DNA of 64,000 nt, from assembly GCA_017484005.1 (NCBI GenBank), contig JAFUTY010000042.1:62001-126000 (forward strand), read 5' to 3'. How positions within the stretch are numbered: the first letter of the stretch is position 1; each line of letters opens with the position of its first letter. The stretch is from Selenomonadaceae bacterium. GTDB lineage: Bacteria; Bacillota; Negativicutes; Selenomonadales; Selenomonadaceae. The notes under the pieces are model-generated. The model was not told where the DNA came from. It was given only the letters and a program-made list of their open reading frames with translations, and did not search any database. The position numbers and the translations under genes are program-made. Positions 17,902 through 26,552 of this stretch are shown one piece after another.

Positions 17902-18374
17902 CGGCAATTGATAAAATTGACCGCGAGATTATTCGAGCTCTGCAGGATGATTTTCCGCTTGTCGCTGAGCCGTATAAACTGCTCGCTGAAAAAATCGGAA
18001 TCAGTGAAGATGAATTTTTGAGACGAGTTCAAAATCTCGCCGCGGAAAAGAAAATTCGAAAGATGGGTGCAGTTCTCCGGCATCGTGAAGTTGGATTTTC
18101 GTCGAATGTTTTATGTGCATGGGAAGTTCCGCCCGATAAACTCGATTCGATTGCCGCGATGATGATTGAATCTCCAGCAGTTTCACATTGCTACGATCGT
18201 CAAACCGCGGAAGACTGGAATTATAATCTTTACACAATGATTCATGCGAAAACGAGAGATGAATGTGAGAAAATCGTCAGAGAACTCTCGGAGAAAACTG
18301 GAATCAAAAATTTCACAATGCTCTTTTCAAAACGCGAATGGAAAAAGACATCGATGAAATATTTTCCCGAATGA
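17898..18374 (+). CDS. ahbB: Siroheme decarboxylase subunit AhbB (Lrp/AsnC-like)
   Basis: A 158-residue partner of AhbA, with the family signature SHCYDRQTAEDWNYNLYTMIHA where conserved histidines and arginine contact siroheme. It also has the C-terminal FSKREWKKTSMKYF ending. Overlapping stop/start with ahbA implies a one-to-one complex. A terminator follows at once. Confidence 0.85.
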   Translation: MTAIDKIDREIIRALQDDFPLVAEPYKLLAEKIGISEDEFLRRVQNLAAEKKIRKMGAVLRHREVGFSSNVLCAWEVPPDKLDSIAAMMIESPAVSHCYDRQTAEDWNYNLYTMIHAKTRDECEKIVRELSEKTGIKNFTMLFSKREWKKTSMKYFPE

Positions 18375-18417
18375 AAAAAGATCCTCAGATCAAAACGATC
18401 TGGGGATCTTTTTTTGT
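18374..18417. terminator. Bidirectional terminator between ahbB and secretin gene
   Basis: Stem 18378-18391 with 18397-18410, A run before and T7 after. It serves both convergent genes and has the GATC-rich layout of the terminator family. Confidence 0.85.
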
Positions 18418-19778
18418 CACTCTAAAATTTTTGCCGTGAGAAAAATCGTCAATTCTTGATCTGATTTGCTCCGTTTTCGATTCTTAAACAGATTTCCGAG
18501 AATTGGAATATCGCCGAGGAATGGAACTTTGCTGATCGCTTTCGATTCTTCTTTCGACATCAGCCCGCCGATAACCATCGTTCCGCCATTTTCAACACGC
18601 AGCATTGTATCGGCAGAGCGATTCGAAAATCGATAAGCTTTCAGCGATTCAACATAAATCGGCGTGCTGACTTCGACATGAATTTGCGACGTGATTGAAC
18701 CATCATCATTGACTCGCGGCGTGCATTTCAAAATTATTCCGGCGTCGCGATATTCAATCGAAGTTGTCGTCGTTGAATTCGTCGTTGAAACAGTTGGAAC
18801 TGGAACTTTGCCGCCGATGTTGATAATTGCTTCACGTCCTTGAATCGTCGAGATATTTGGCCGCGATAAAATATTTGCTTTGCCGTCTGAAATCATAGCA
18901 TTGATTTTCGCGCCATAATACCACTCGAATGGAATTCCTTCTGGACCTCGCCCGAATTGCAAAATTCCAGACATATTATCGCCGAGCTTTCGATTGTATT
19001 CATAGACTGGAATGTCAACTCGCACCGAGGATTCACTTCCATCGGCATTCGTGACTCCAATTCGCCGAGAAATCCAGTCAAGATCTACATCCGGATATTG
19101 AGGAATCGCTGACCATTGCCATTCAACTCCCAATTCCTTCGATGCATCTTTGTTGAATGAAATCACTCGCGCTTCGATAGAAATCTGTTTCGCCGGAATA
19201 TCGATCGTCTCGAGAATTTTTCGAGCAGTTTCAATTTCAGATCTCGTTCCGCGAATCAAAATTGAATTTGACGCGCGATCGATAACAACTCGATCGCTTG
19301 CAGAATTTCGATCTCCGTAAACTGTCACGGAATTTCTACTCGAATCAACAACGAGCCGATTCGTGCTGAAATTATCGACGACGTTTTTGGAAATTGAACT
19401 TCTTCTCGAATCGAGCGAAGCAATAATTGCAGATCTCAATTCATCTGGATCGCCAAATTTGATCGGAAAAATTTCTGTCGATATCATCGCTTTATCTTTC
19501 GACGTGACAATCAAAAATTCATCTTCGCGATCGATGTTGAGATTTTTTGTCCGAGCAATCATTTCAATCGCATCGAGCGGCTCGATATTTTCAAGCGATA
19601 CAGAAATTTTTCCAGTGACAGAATCATCGAGCAGAATATTGATTCCGCTGATTCTTGCGAGCGATGTCAATAACGTTCGAACTTCTCCATCGATTAATCG
19701 AATTGAAATTGGATTTGCTTCGACTCTCGAAAATAAAAATGTTGAGAGTAAAATCGCTGTGAGAATTTTTTTCTTCAT
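18417..19778 (-). CDS. Outer-membrane secretin (PilQ/GspD type)
   Basis: A 453-residue secretin subunit that would form a gated ring in the outer membrane for type IV pilus or type II secretion. A signal peptide (MKKKILTAILLSTFLFSRVEA) is followed by an STN/N0-like domain (about 25-90), an N1-type domain around the SNSILIRGTRSEIE segment (about 165-200), and the secretin core (about 220-450), ending in VPFLGDIPILGNLFKNR. ATG 19778 is favoured over 19796 by GGAG placement and the signal peptide. It shows that the host has an outer membrane. No pilin or ATPase genes are adjacent, so the system is unknown. Confidence 0.85.
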   Translation of the reverse strand: MKKKILTAILLSTFLFSRVEANPISIRLIDGEVRTLLTSLARISGINILLDDSVTGKISVSLENIEPLDAIEMIARTKNLNIDREDEFLIVTSKDKAMISTEIFPIKFGDPDELRSAIIASLDSRRSSISKNVVDNFSTNRLVVDSSRNSVTVYGDRNSASDRVVIDRASNSILIRGTRSEIETARKILETIDIPAKQISIEARVISFNKDASKELGVEWQWSAIPQYPDVDLDWISRRIGVTNADGSESSVRVDIPVYEYNRKLGDNMSGILQFGRGPEGIPFEWYYGAKINAMISDGKANILSRPNISTIQGREAIINIGGKVPVPTVSTTNSTTTTSIEYRDAGIILKCTPRVNDDGSITSQIHVEVSTPIYVESLKAYRFSNRSADTMLRVENGGTMVIGGLMSKEESKAISKVPFLGDIPILGNLFKNRKRSKSDQELTIFLTAKILE

Positions 19779-19903
19779 ACAAAATCTCCGATTCAATTTT
19801 GAAATAGTTTATCGAAATTTATCGAGAGATTCAATTCGAATTTAAGTTGATATATTTTTCGCTCGAAGTACTTTTGGAAAAAATTGGGATGGGAGGTGAT
19901 TTT

Positions 19904-21625
19904 ATGACCATGACTCTTAACAATTCCGCATCGATGGTCGCGCTTGGAAATCTCAATAAAAATGTTAAAAAAGTCGGCGCGACTCTTGCTAAAATTGCAT
20001 CGGGAGATCGAATTCCAACTGCAAAATATGATTCAGCAGGACTCGCGATGTCTGAAATTCTTCGTGAACAATTGAGATCATTGCACCAAGATCAGCAGAA
20101 TGTTCAGAATGGATCTGCAATGTTCAAAACTGCATCGGGAGGAATCGATGATATCATTCAAAACATTCGACGACTCAAGGAATTAGCGATCAATTCCGCC
20201 AACGATTCGAATTCTGATATCGAGCGCGCGACGATTCAAAAAGAAGTCGATGCAAGTTTAGCGACAATTGAAGATATAGCCGTTGGAACTGAATATAATG
20301 GAATCAAATTACTCGATGGAACTTTTGGAAAATCTAAATCCGCAAATAATATTTTCGACACTCGATCTGAACCAATTGGCACTCCGTCAATTGTAACTGG
20401 ATCAATGACAATTTCAAGCGATGGAGTTTATCAACTCGATGAAAGTCTCGGAACGGCAACAATCACTGTCACTGCGTCGAATGTAAAAATTATCGGTGCA
20501 AGTTCAGCTAAAGATGTTTCAATTGTCATGCAAAATTCATCGAGTTTATGGCTTGAAGATTTTAAATCGAGTTCCGGCGACGATAAAAACATGATCGATT
20601 TTCAAGGATCAAACAATTTTCTACATTTGAGAGGCACTAATTCAATCGATTGCGACGCTGGCAGAAATACATCGAGCGCAGTAATTCATGCAGGCGGAAA
20701 CTTGACGATCTCCGGCGAAGAAAATTCTGGTACGAATGGAAGTTTGAAAATTACAATGCATGAATTCACTTACGGCGCAATGATCGGTTCGAATAATGGA
20801 GAAACTGATAATCAATCGAATATCACAATTCTCAGTGGAACTTTTGATCTCGCAAGTCCTCAAATTGGTGCATCGATTGGCGCGAGCAGATCCGGATCAA
20901 TTGGCGACATAACAATTTATGACGGCAGTTTCAATTTGGGATCTGGGCAAGGAAGTTCGGCGATTGGAAATAATCACGGCATTTCAAACTCTATCACTGT
21001 TTACGGTGGCGATATCACAGCGAATCGATGGGCAAGCTGGGGCGGCGATGCGAATGTTGTCGGCGGCAATGTTTCATCGATTCAATTCCCCGGCGGAAAA
21101 ATTCATCTCCAAAACGCCAATGGAGGAACTGCAGTCGATCCAAATTACAATTTGCCCGGAACTTTTAGCGAGGGAAATCGAATTTATGATCAAGATCTTC
21201 CAAACATTCCAATCGGTGGCGGAATTGATTTTAATCCTCTAGCAATTCATCATGGAACAAAATCGAATCAAATGGATCTTTTTTATATAAATTCAATGCG
21301 CCCAAAATCTTTAGGATTAGAATCGCTCGATGTGACAACTCAATTAAAAGCTGAAGATGCAATTGCGACAATTGAATCAGCATTGGAATATGCGCTCGAT
21401 GTTGCAACTGATGTTGGATCATACATGGCTCGACTCGAACATACAGAATCGAATCTTGAAGTTAAATCTGAAAATACTGCGCTATCAGATTCAGTTTTGA
21501 GAGGTGCAGACATGGCGAAAGAAATGACTGAATATACCAAGTTCAATGTTTTAACTCAATCGGCTCAAGCGATGTTAGCTCAAGCTGGACAAAATCAATC
21601 TCAAGTTTTGAGTTTATTGCAATAA
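19904..21625 (+). CDS. hag: Flagellin A with beta-helix-like central domain
   Basis: A 573-residue flagellin. The N-terminal D0/D1 region (about 1-150) and the C-terminal D1/D0 region (about 490-573, ending QAMLAQAGQNQSQVLSLL) are typical. ATG 19904 follows GGGAGGTGAT. The central about 330 residues are not a standard D2/D3. They contain repeated GAxIG and S-ITILSGTF-type units at about 289-402, similar in pattern to solenoid surface domains. The protein is nearly identical at both ends to the second flagellin (26553-28274) and has the same length, but the centre differs. Only a weak sigma-28-like sequence is seen upstream (around 19843-19869). A terminator follows. Confidence 0.9.
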   Translation: MTMTLNNSASMVALGNLNKNVKKVGATLAKIASGDRIPTAKYDSAGLAMSEILREQLRSLHQDQQNVQNGSAMFKTASGGIDDIIQNIRRLKELAINSANDSNSDIERATIQKEVDASLATIEDIAVGTEYNGIKLLDGTFGKSKSANNIFDTRSEPIGTPSIVTGSMTISSDGVYQLDESLGTATITVTASNVKIIGASSAKDVSIVMQNSSSLWLEDFKSSSGDDKNMIDFQGSNNFLHLRGTNSIDCDAGRNTSSAVIHAGGNLTISGEENSGTNGSLKITMHEFTYGAMIGSNNGETDNQSNITILSGTFDLASPQIGASIGASRSGSIGDITIYDGSFNLGSGQGSSAIGNNHGISNSITVYGGDITANRWASWGGDANVVGGNVSSIQFPGGKIHLQNANGGTAVDPNYNLPGTFSEGNRIYDQDLPNIPIGGGIDFNPLAIHHGTKSNQMDLFYINSMRPKSLGLESLDVTTQLKAEDAIATIESALEYALDVATDVGSYMARLEHTESNLEVKSENTALSDSVLRGADMAKEMTEYTKFNVLTQSAQAMLAQAGQNQSQVLSLLQ

Positions 21626-21666
21626 AAAAGATCCGAGGATCAAATCGATCTTCGGATCTCTTTTTA
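21624..21666. terminator. Terminator after flagellin A
   Basis: Stem 21630-21642 with 21647-21659, short loop, flanked by A6 and a T run, ending both flagellin A and the convergent HD gene. Confidence 0.85.
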
Positions 21667-21673
21667 TTCGGAA

Positions 21674-22240
21674 TTAAAAACCGAGTTCAGATTTATGAAC
21701 ACTCATTCCATCGATACAAGCCTGCATTAAATTCTCGAGACTCATGCCGAGTTTATCAGCACCAATCTGAATCACATCGCGCTTACATCCTGCCGCGAAT
21801 TTTTTATCCTTGAACTTTTTCTTTAGACTCTTAACATTCATCCCGTCGAAATTCTCAGGACGCATCAGAGCATAAGCATGAACAATTCCAGTTAATTCAT
21901 CCACTGCGAACAGCGATTTCTGCAAATCAGTTGACGGCTCGATTTCATCGGTGCACATTCCAAATCCATGCGAAATTATCGAATCGATATCAGATTCATC
22001 GATTCCCTCCGGCTCGAGCAATTCACGAACATGTTTGCAATGCTCCTCGGGAAATTTTTCATAATCCACATCGTGCAGATATCCAATCGCTGCCCAATGA
22101 TCTTTTTCATCGGCGTCGCAATTGAATCGATCTGCCATTGCTTCCATCGCCGCGGAAACTGCCGATGCATGGATTAACAAATGATCTTCCGTGACATGTT
22201 TTTTCAAAATTGATTTGGCGAGATCGAGAGTCAGTTTCAT
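21674..22240 (-). CDS. HD-domain hydrolase
   Basis: A 188-residue HD-superfamily metal phosphohydrolase-like protein: H in LLIHASAVS, the HD pair in IGYLHDVDYE, H in IISHGFG and D in FAVDELTGIVHAYAL. This is the pattern of HDIG-type proteins that are often annotated as hydrolases of unknown substrate. ATG 22240 lies one base after the stop of the aminotransferase gene upstream, so translation is coupled. The role is unknown. Confidence 0.8.
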   Translation of the reverse strand: MKLTLDLAKSILKKHVTEDHLLIHASAVSAAMEAMADRFNCDADEKDHWAAIGYLHDVDYEKFPEEHCKHVRELLEPEGIDESDIDSIISHGFGMCTDEIEPSTDLQKSLFAVDELTGIVHAYALMRPENFDGMNVKSLKKKFKDKKFAAGCKRDVIQIGADKLGMSLENLMQACIDGMSVHKSELGF

Positions 22241-22241
22241 C

Positions 22242-23486
22242 TCACTCACCAGCCTCGTCATAAGCTTTTTTGATCTTTTTCGCGACGCCCTCGAGTTTTT
22301 TCATCGACATCGAGCAGCATGCAATTCGAATTCCGAGTTTCAAGGGCACTGCAAATATCAAATCTTCATGCAGACGATCGCAAATTTTATCAGCATTTTT
22401 CGTCGGGATTGATAAGAAGAATCCACCATTATACGGCAGAGCTGGTAATCCACATTCGCGAGCGTCTTTCATAAACAATTCGCCGCGCTTTTCAACCATG
22501 TTGTAGAGATCCTCGCGCTCTTTCAAAAATTGTTTATATGCAGTTTGATCATTGCAGAGCTTGACCATCAAAGTTTGAGCTCCGCGATTGATATTCGACC
22601 AGGTCGCTCGGCAGGAATATTTATTGATTCGCAAAAATTCTTGAATGACAGATTCATCAGTTGAAAATGCAACGAGAGCTCCAGTCCGCTGTCCGTAGAA
22701 TGTGAAAGATTTACTCATACTGAATGCAAACATCACGAGAACATTTTTCGGCAGTCCAGAAAATTTCTGCATGAATTTTCGAGTTTCATTTTTCTCACCG
22801 GCATAATCGATGTATGCAATATCGACTAATAAAGAAATTCTTCGACCTTGCGATGCAGCTTGAGCTAGAGTATCGATAACTTGATCCCAATCGTCATTTG
22901 TCAGCGCGAATCCAGTTGGATTGTTTGCCGGCGAATTGATAATCACGAGCAGAGAATCCTGTCCATCGATTGCAATTTCTACACTGCGGCGAAAATCCTC
23001 GATGTTGAAATTGTTATTCTCGTCGAAAAGTTTGAACGTCGAAAGTCTGCATCCTTCTTCTTCGCAAATGACCTTGTAAGTTCCCCAATACCAATCTGAA
23101 GTCAAAACTCCGTCGCCTTTTTCAGCGTAATTCATAATCGCATGATGAACTGCGCCAGTTCCGCCAGCCGTTGCAACTGCAGTAAAATATCCATCGGGAC
23201 GATTGTCGGCGAAAGTCAAATCGATTGCCAAATCGCGATATTCTGGAATTCCAATAATCGGAGCATAATTCGCAATTTGATCTATTGGAAGTTCGCGATA
23301 AACTTTTTCGACAGTTGGAAGGCATGAAAAATTGCCATTTTCATCCATCATCACGCCGATAGTTGCATTGACGACATTTTCTCCGCCGTGATGTTCAATT
23401 GCAGCGCGACATGCATCTGACGCGGCAAAAATTGCATCGTTGAGACGTTTGTAAACTGCGTGCGAGGACGCCATACTCATTGCCAT
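22242..23486 (-). CDS. Class I/II PLP-dependent aminotransferase
   Basis: A 414-residue fold-type I aminotransferase with the cofactor asparagine in SPANNPTGFAL, the aspartate-tyrosine in LLVDIAYIDYAG, the Schiff-base lysine in FSMSKSFTFYGQRTGALV and the substrate arginine near the C-terminus (GIRIACCSM). The tyrosine-rich and GQRTG features are reminiscent of aromatic/aspartate aminotransferases. ATG 23486 is chosen for the strong GAGGAGG just upstream. The amino donor is not deducible. It is coupled to the HD gene. Confidence 0.85.
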   Translation of the reverse strand: MAMSMASSHAVYKRLNDAIFAASDACRAAIEHHGGENVVNATIGVMMDENGNFSCLPTVEKVYRELPIDQIANYAPIIGIPEYRDLAIDLTFADNRPDGYFTAVATAGGTGAVHHAIMNYAEKGDGVLTSDWYWGTYKVICEEEGCRLSTFKLFDENNNFNIEDFRRSVEIAIDGQDSLLVIINSPANNPTGFALTNDDWDQVIDTLAQAASQGRRISLLVDIAYIDYAGEKNETRKFMQKFSGLPKNVLVMFAFSMSKSFTFYGQRTGALVAFSTDESVIQEFLRINKYSCRATWSNINRGAQTLMVKLCNDQTAYKQFLKEREDLYNMVEKRGELFMKDARECGLPALPYNGGFFLSIPTKNADKICDRLHEDLIFAVPLKLGIRIACCSMSMKKLEGVAKKIKKAYDEAGE

Positions 23487-23551
23487 GGAAAAACCTCCTC
23501 TGGATTTCTTTGGAAACACGCCGCGAATTATATCATATTGGAGGGACGAAT

Positions 23552-24217
23552 TTGAACGTTGAATCGATTCCGCAAAATTTTTTCGAGAATTTACCAATCG
23601 AGTCGCATGGATTCAAGCTCGAGATTCTGAATTCTGAATCAGAAAAGCGATTCAATCTGTTTCGATACAGGCTGAATCATCGCGAGGCACTTGGATTTTT
23701 CAACGAGGAGACAAAGGAATTTAATCTGCAGCTGTCAATCGATCTGCTGGATTTTTGCGATATCAGATTCATCGCGGGAAATATTGATCGATTTGCGGAG
23801 AATCTCAAAAATTTTTTACCGGATGAATTGAAGCGGCTCGGAAGTTCAGATGTCGAAAATTTATCAGAATTAGTTCGGGAAAAAAAAATCACCGAGTGGA
23901 ATTTTGATCTTCCAGCTCGGATTGAAAATTTTACATTGGAGATTCAGCCGCGAGATCTTTTTGAAATTCCGAATGGATCATATTTGATCATCGATTACTG
24001 CGACTTTGAATCAGAAAGCAGTCTGTCGATCATTTATAATTTGTTCCGCGATGAATTTTTTTGTGAGGAGAGAATTCATCGAAATCCAGATATCAATTAT
24101 GAATTCGAATCAACATCGCTCGATGAATTGCAATCGAAACTCGAGGAACATTTGGTTGAATCGATCACCGCCATGCGACAGCAAATATCAGCGATGGAAG
24201 GAGATTTGCAACTCTGA
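23552..24217 (+). CDS. Hypothetical protein
   Basis: A 221-residue acidic protein with no family I recognise and no membrane segment. TTG 23552 is supported by GGAGGG at 23540-23545. The C-terminal 35 residues (ELQSKLEEHLVESITAMRQQISAMEGD) look like a coiled coil. It is divergent from the aminotransferase gene, with a very short shared promoter space. Its 3' end overlaps the convergent DUF554 gene by 53 bases, an unusually long overlap. A run of nine A (23880-23888) lies in the coding region but does not break the frame. Confidence 0.6.
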   Translation: MNVESIPQNFFENLPIESHGFKLEILNSESEKRFNLFRYRLNHREALGFFNEETKEFNLQLSIDLLDFCDIRFIAGNIDRFAENLKNFLPDELKRLGSSDVENLSELVREKKITEWNFDLPARIENFTLEIQPRDLFEIPNGSYLIIDYCDFESESSLSIIYNLFRDEFFCEERIHRNPDINYEFESTSLDELQSKLEEHLVESITAMRQQISAMEGDLQL

Positions 24218-24878
24218 TTTTTTTGCCGAAGAATAAATTGATTCCGACGCAGAAAATCAAAACATTTCCGACGTATGAAAGATTTGAGAGAGCCGTCGAA
24301 TCCATAATCGGTTCGAGAAATCCCGCGAGAAGTGTTATTGATCCTTGAAAAATTCCGACAGGGATCGCGGAAAATATGCAGCCTTTTCCCATCGATGCAG
24401 CGAAAGCCATGACAATCAGAAAATCGAGGAGCGATTTTGCATAGAGAATCGAAAAATTTCCGAGCAATCGATCTTCAATCGCACCGATGACAGCCATCGC
24501 GCCGATACAAACTGTCAGCGATGAAGTCACAAATCCATCGACAAATTTTGAATCGCCCTCACTTCCAGATTTTCGACGAAGAAATTTTCCGAATCTCTCA
24601 ACCTTTTCATCGATATCGATAACTTCGCCAATCAATCCACCGACCGCCAGACTCACAATCATCATCAGAGTTCCAGTTGTCTCGAGAGTTCCATTTGGAT
24701 TAACGATCAACATTTTCGATAAAGTTCCGCCCGCACCAATAAAAATCACAGCGACGCCGCAGCTCAATTCGAGAGTCTGTTGAATTTTTTGCGAGAGAAA
24801 TCTTCCGAATAATATTCCGAGAATTCCACCGACAGAAATCGCTAGCATATTAACGATCGTTCCAAATCCAGCGAACAT
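24165..24878 (-). CDS. DUF554 family membrane protein
   Basis: A 237-residue protein with about seven membrane helices. It matches the DUF554 (YdfK/YqgA) pattern: glycine-rich N-terminal helix FGTIVNMLAISVGGILGILFGRFL, VIFIGAGGTLSKML, then ALAVGGLIGE-type and CIGAMAVIGAIEDRL segments. The function of the family is not established. ATG 24878 overlaps the stop of the upstream PLP-enzyme gene (TGATG). Confidence 0.85.
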   Translation of the reverse strand: MFAGFGTIVNMLAISVGGILGILFGRFLSQKIQQTLELSCGVAVIFIGAGGTLSKMLIVNPNGTLETTGTLMMIVSLAVGGLIGEVIDIDEKVERFGKFLRRKSGSEGDSKFVDGFVTSSLTVCIGAMAVIGAIEDRLLGNFSILYAKSLLDFLIVMAFAASMGKGCIFSAIPVGIFQGSITLLAGFLEPIMDSTALSNLSYVGNVLIFCVGINLFFGKKIRVANLLPSLIFAVAWR

Positions 24879-26485
24879 CAATTGAGCCTCTCAATTTCTG
24901 CAGCTGCACCGAGAATTCCGAGCATCGCATGTTCAAACGTCAATCCGCCTTGCAAATAAACTCGATAAGGATCGCGCATCGGTGCATCAGCTGACAATTC
25001 GATTGACGCGCCTTGAACAAATGTCCCTGCCGCCATGATAATTTGATCCTCATAACCAGGCATATCCCATGGCTCGGGAGTTGCAAATGAATCGACCGGC
25101 GAGAATTTTTGAATCCCTCGGCAGAATGCTTTCAATTTCTCGGGAGATTCCAAATCGATCGCCTGAATGATATCGAATCGCGGCGATTTGAATTCTGGAA
25201 AGACTCGATATCCCAGCTCGGAAAAAATTCCTGCGGCAAAAATCGATCCCTTCAACGCTTGAGCGACGACATGCGGCGATAGAAAAAGTCCTTGAAACAA
25301 AATTCGATTGTCATAGAGACTCGCGCCAACTTCAGATCCAATTCCCGGCGCAGTCAATCGATACGATGCAAGCTCGACCAAATCCTTCCGTCCAGCGATA
25401 TATCCTCCAGTCGGTGCTAATCCTCCTCCAGGATTTTTGATCAATGATCCCGCCAAAATGTCAGCTCCAGCTTCAGACGGCTCGCGAGTTTCGACGAATT
25501 CTCCATAACAATTATCGACGAAACAAATGCAATCAGGTTTGACTCGATGAACTTCATCGCAAATTCTTCCGATTTCTTCAACTGACAGAGATTCGCGCGA
25601 TGTATATCCCTTCGATCTTTGAATTAAAACCATGCGAGTTCGATTCGAGATCATTTCGGGAATTTTTTCAAAATCAACCGATGAAGCGAGATTAATTTTA
25701 TTTTTGAACTGCAACAATTTTTCTTCGGATAATTCTCGTATCAATGGTTCAAAATCATAGAAGAAATCTTCGTCGAGACTGCAACGGAATGCTTCATCAA
25801 CTCGCATGAATTTATCGATTTGTGTCAGTTCATCCTCAAATAATTTCTTATGCATGAATTTATTGGTTTCCATCCATTCCAAAATCACTCTGTACATGGC
25901 AGATACAAGTTTTGCATCGAATTTCCTATCGCGAGGATAAGCTCTTAATATTTTCCAAATTGACTCATGCCATGGTTCGATTGCTCCTCCAAATTTACGC
26001 AGGAGCAATCTCGATAGATGGTTGTACGAGATTTCGTGATCTCGAATCAAATCATTAGCAAAATTCAAGATCTGTTCGAAATATTCCATGCCATCTGAGC
26101 ATTTGCACGGTAACTCTCGATATGAAATTTGAAATTCTTCCATCGATTTGATAACTGTCTGCATTGTATCATAAGGCGAGCCGGTTACCGATACAAGTTC
26201 ATCGCCTGGACGAAGAATTCCGAATAGAACTGTCGCGAGGGCATGAGTTCCAGAGGCGAATTGAGTTCTCACGAGTGCTGATTCCGCTCCGAATATTTTG
26301 GCATAAACTTCATCGAGCTTTTCGCGGCCGAGATCGTCATATGCATAACCGGAAGTCGTTCTGAAATGTGCGTCTGAAACTCGAGACTCTCGAAATACTC
26401 GAAGAATCTTTTCAGTGTTTGCAATTGAAACTTCATCGATTCTCTCGAACATCTCTCGAGACTCTCGCAAAATTTTTTCCTTCAT
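24878..26485 (-). CDS. Methionine gamma-lyase family protein (YnbB-like) with large insertion
   Basis: A 535-residue fold-type I PLP protein of the family often called aluminium-resistance or YnbB. Recognisable parts are TSGYAYDDLGREKLDEVYA, RTQFASGTHALATVLFG, SVTGSPYDTMQTVI, VLIQRSKGYTSRESL, CFVDNCYGEFVE and the lysine region GSLIKNPGGGLAPTGGYIAG. Relatives are about 410-420 residues. Here an about 135-residue helical segment (residues about 127-265, bases about 25690-26107) splits the PLP fold between the ISYRELP strand and the DFEKIPEMI helix. The reading frame is intact. The physiological reaction of the family is uncertain. No good ribosome binding site is visible before ATG 26485. Confidence 0.8.
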   Translation of the reverse strand: MKEKILRESREMFERIDEVSIANTEKILRVFRESRVSDAHFRTTSGYAYDDLGREKLDEVYAKIFGAESALVRTQFASGTHALATVLFGILRPGDELVSVTGSPYDTMQTVIKSMEEFQISYRELPCKCSDGMEYFEQILNFANDLIRDHEISYNHLSRLLLRKFGGAIEPWHESIWKILRAYPRDRKFDAKLVSAMYRVILEWMETNKFMHKKLFEDELTQIDKFMRVDEAFRCSLDEDFFYDFEPLIRELSEEKLLQFKNKINLASSVDFEKIPEMISNRTRMVLIQRSKGYTSRESLSVEEIGRICDEVHRVKPDCICFVDNCYGEFVETREPSEAGADILAGSLIKNPGGGLAPTGGYIAGRKDLVELASYRLTAPGIGSEVGASLYDNRILFQGLFLSPHVVAQALKGSIFAAGIFSELGYRVFPEFKSPRFDIIQAIDLESPEKLKAFCRGIQKFSPVDSFATPEPWDMPGYEDQIIMAAGTFVQGASIELSADAPMRDPYRVYLQGGLTFEHAMLGILGAAAEIERLN

Positions 26486-26511
26486 TAAACCATCTCAACT
26501 TTCTATCGGAA

Positions 26512-26552
26512 ATAAAAGAGATCGTGAATCTATTTTAGATCCACGATCTTTT
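26512..26552 (-). terminator. Terminator after flagellin B
   Basis: Stem 26518-26532 with 26536-26550 directly after the flagellin B stop, with an A-rich end on the + strand that gives a T-rich tail on the minus strand. Confidence 0.8.

Noticed and set aside
17446..18374. Pair of Lrp/AsnC transcription regulators
   Set aside because: The overlapping pair and the AEDWNYNLYTMIHA and NYEREGKFNLWFTL motifs fit siroheme decarboxylase AhbA/AhbB better.
19843..19869. Sigma-28 promoter of flagellin A
   Set aside because: Only TAAG and a partial CGA core match; too weak to list separately, in contrast to flagellin B.
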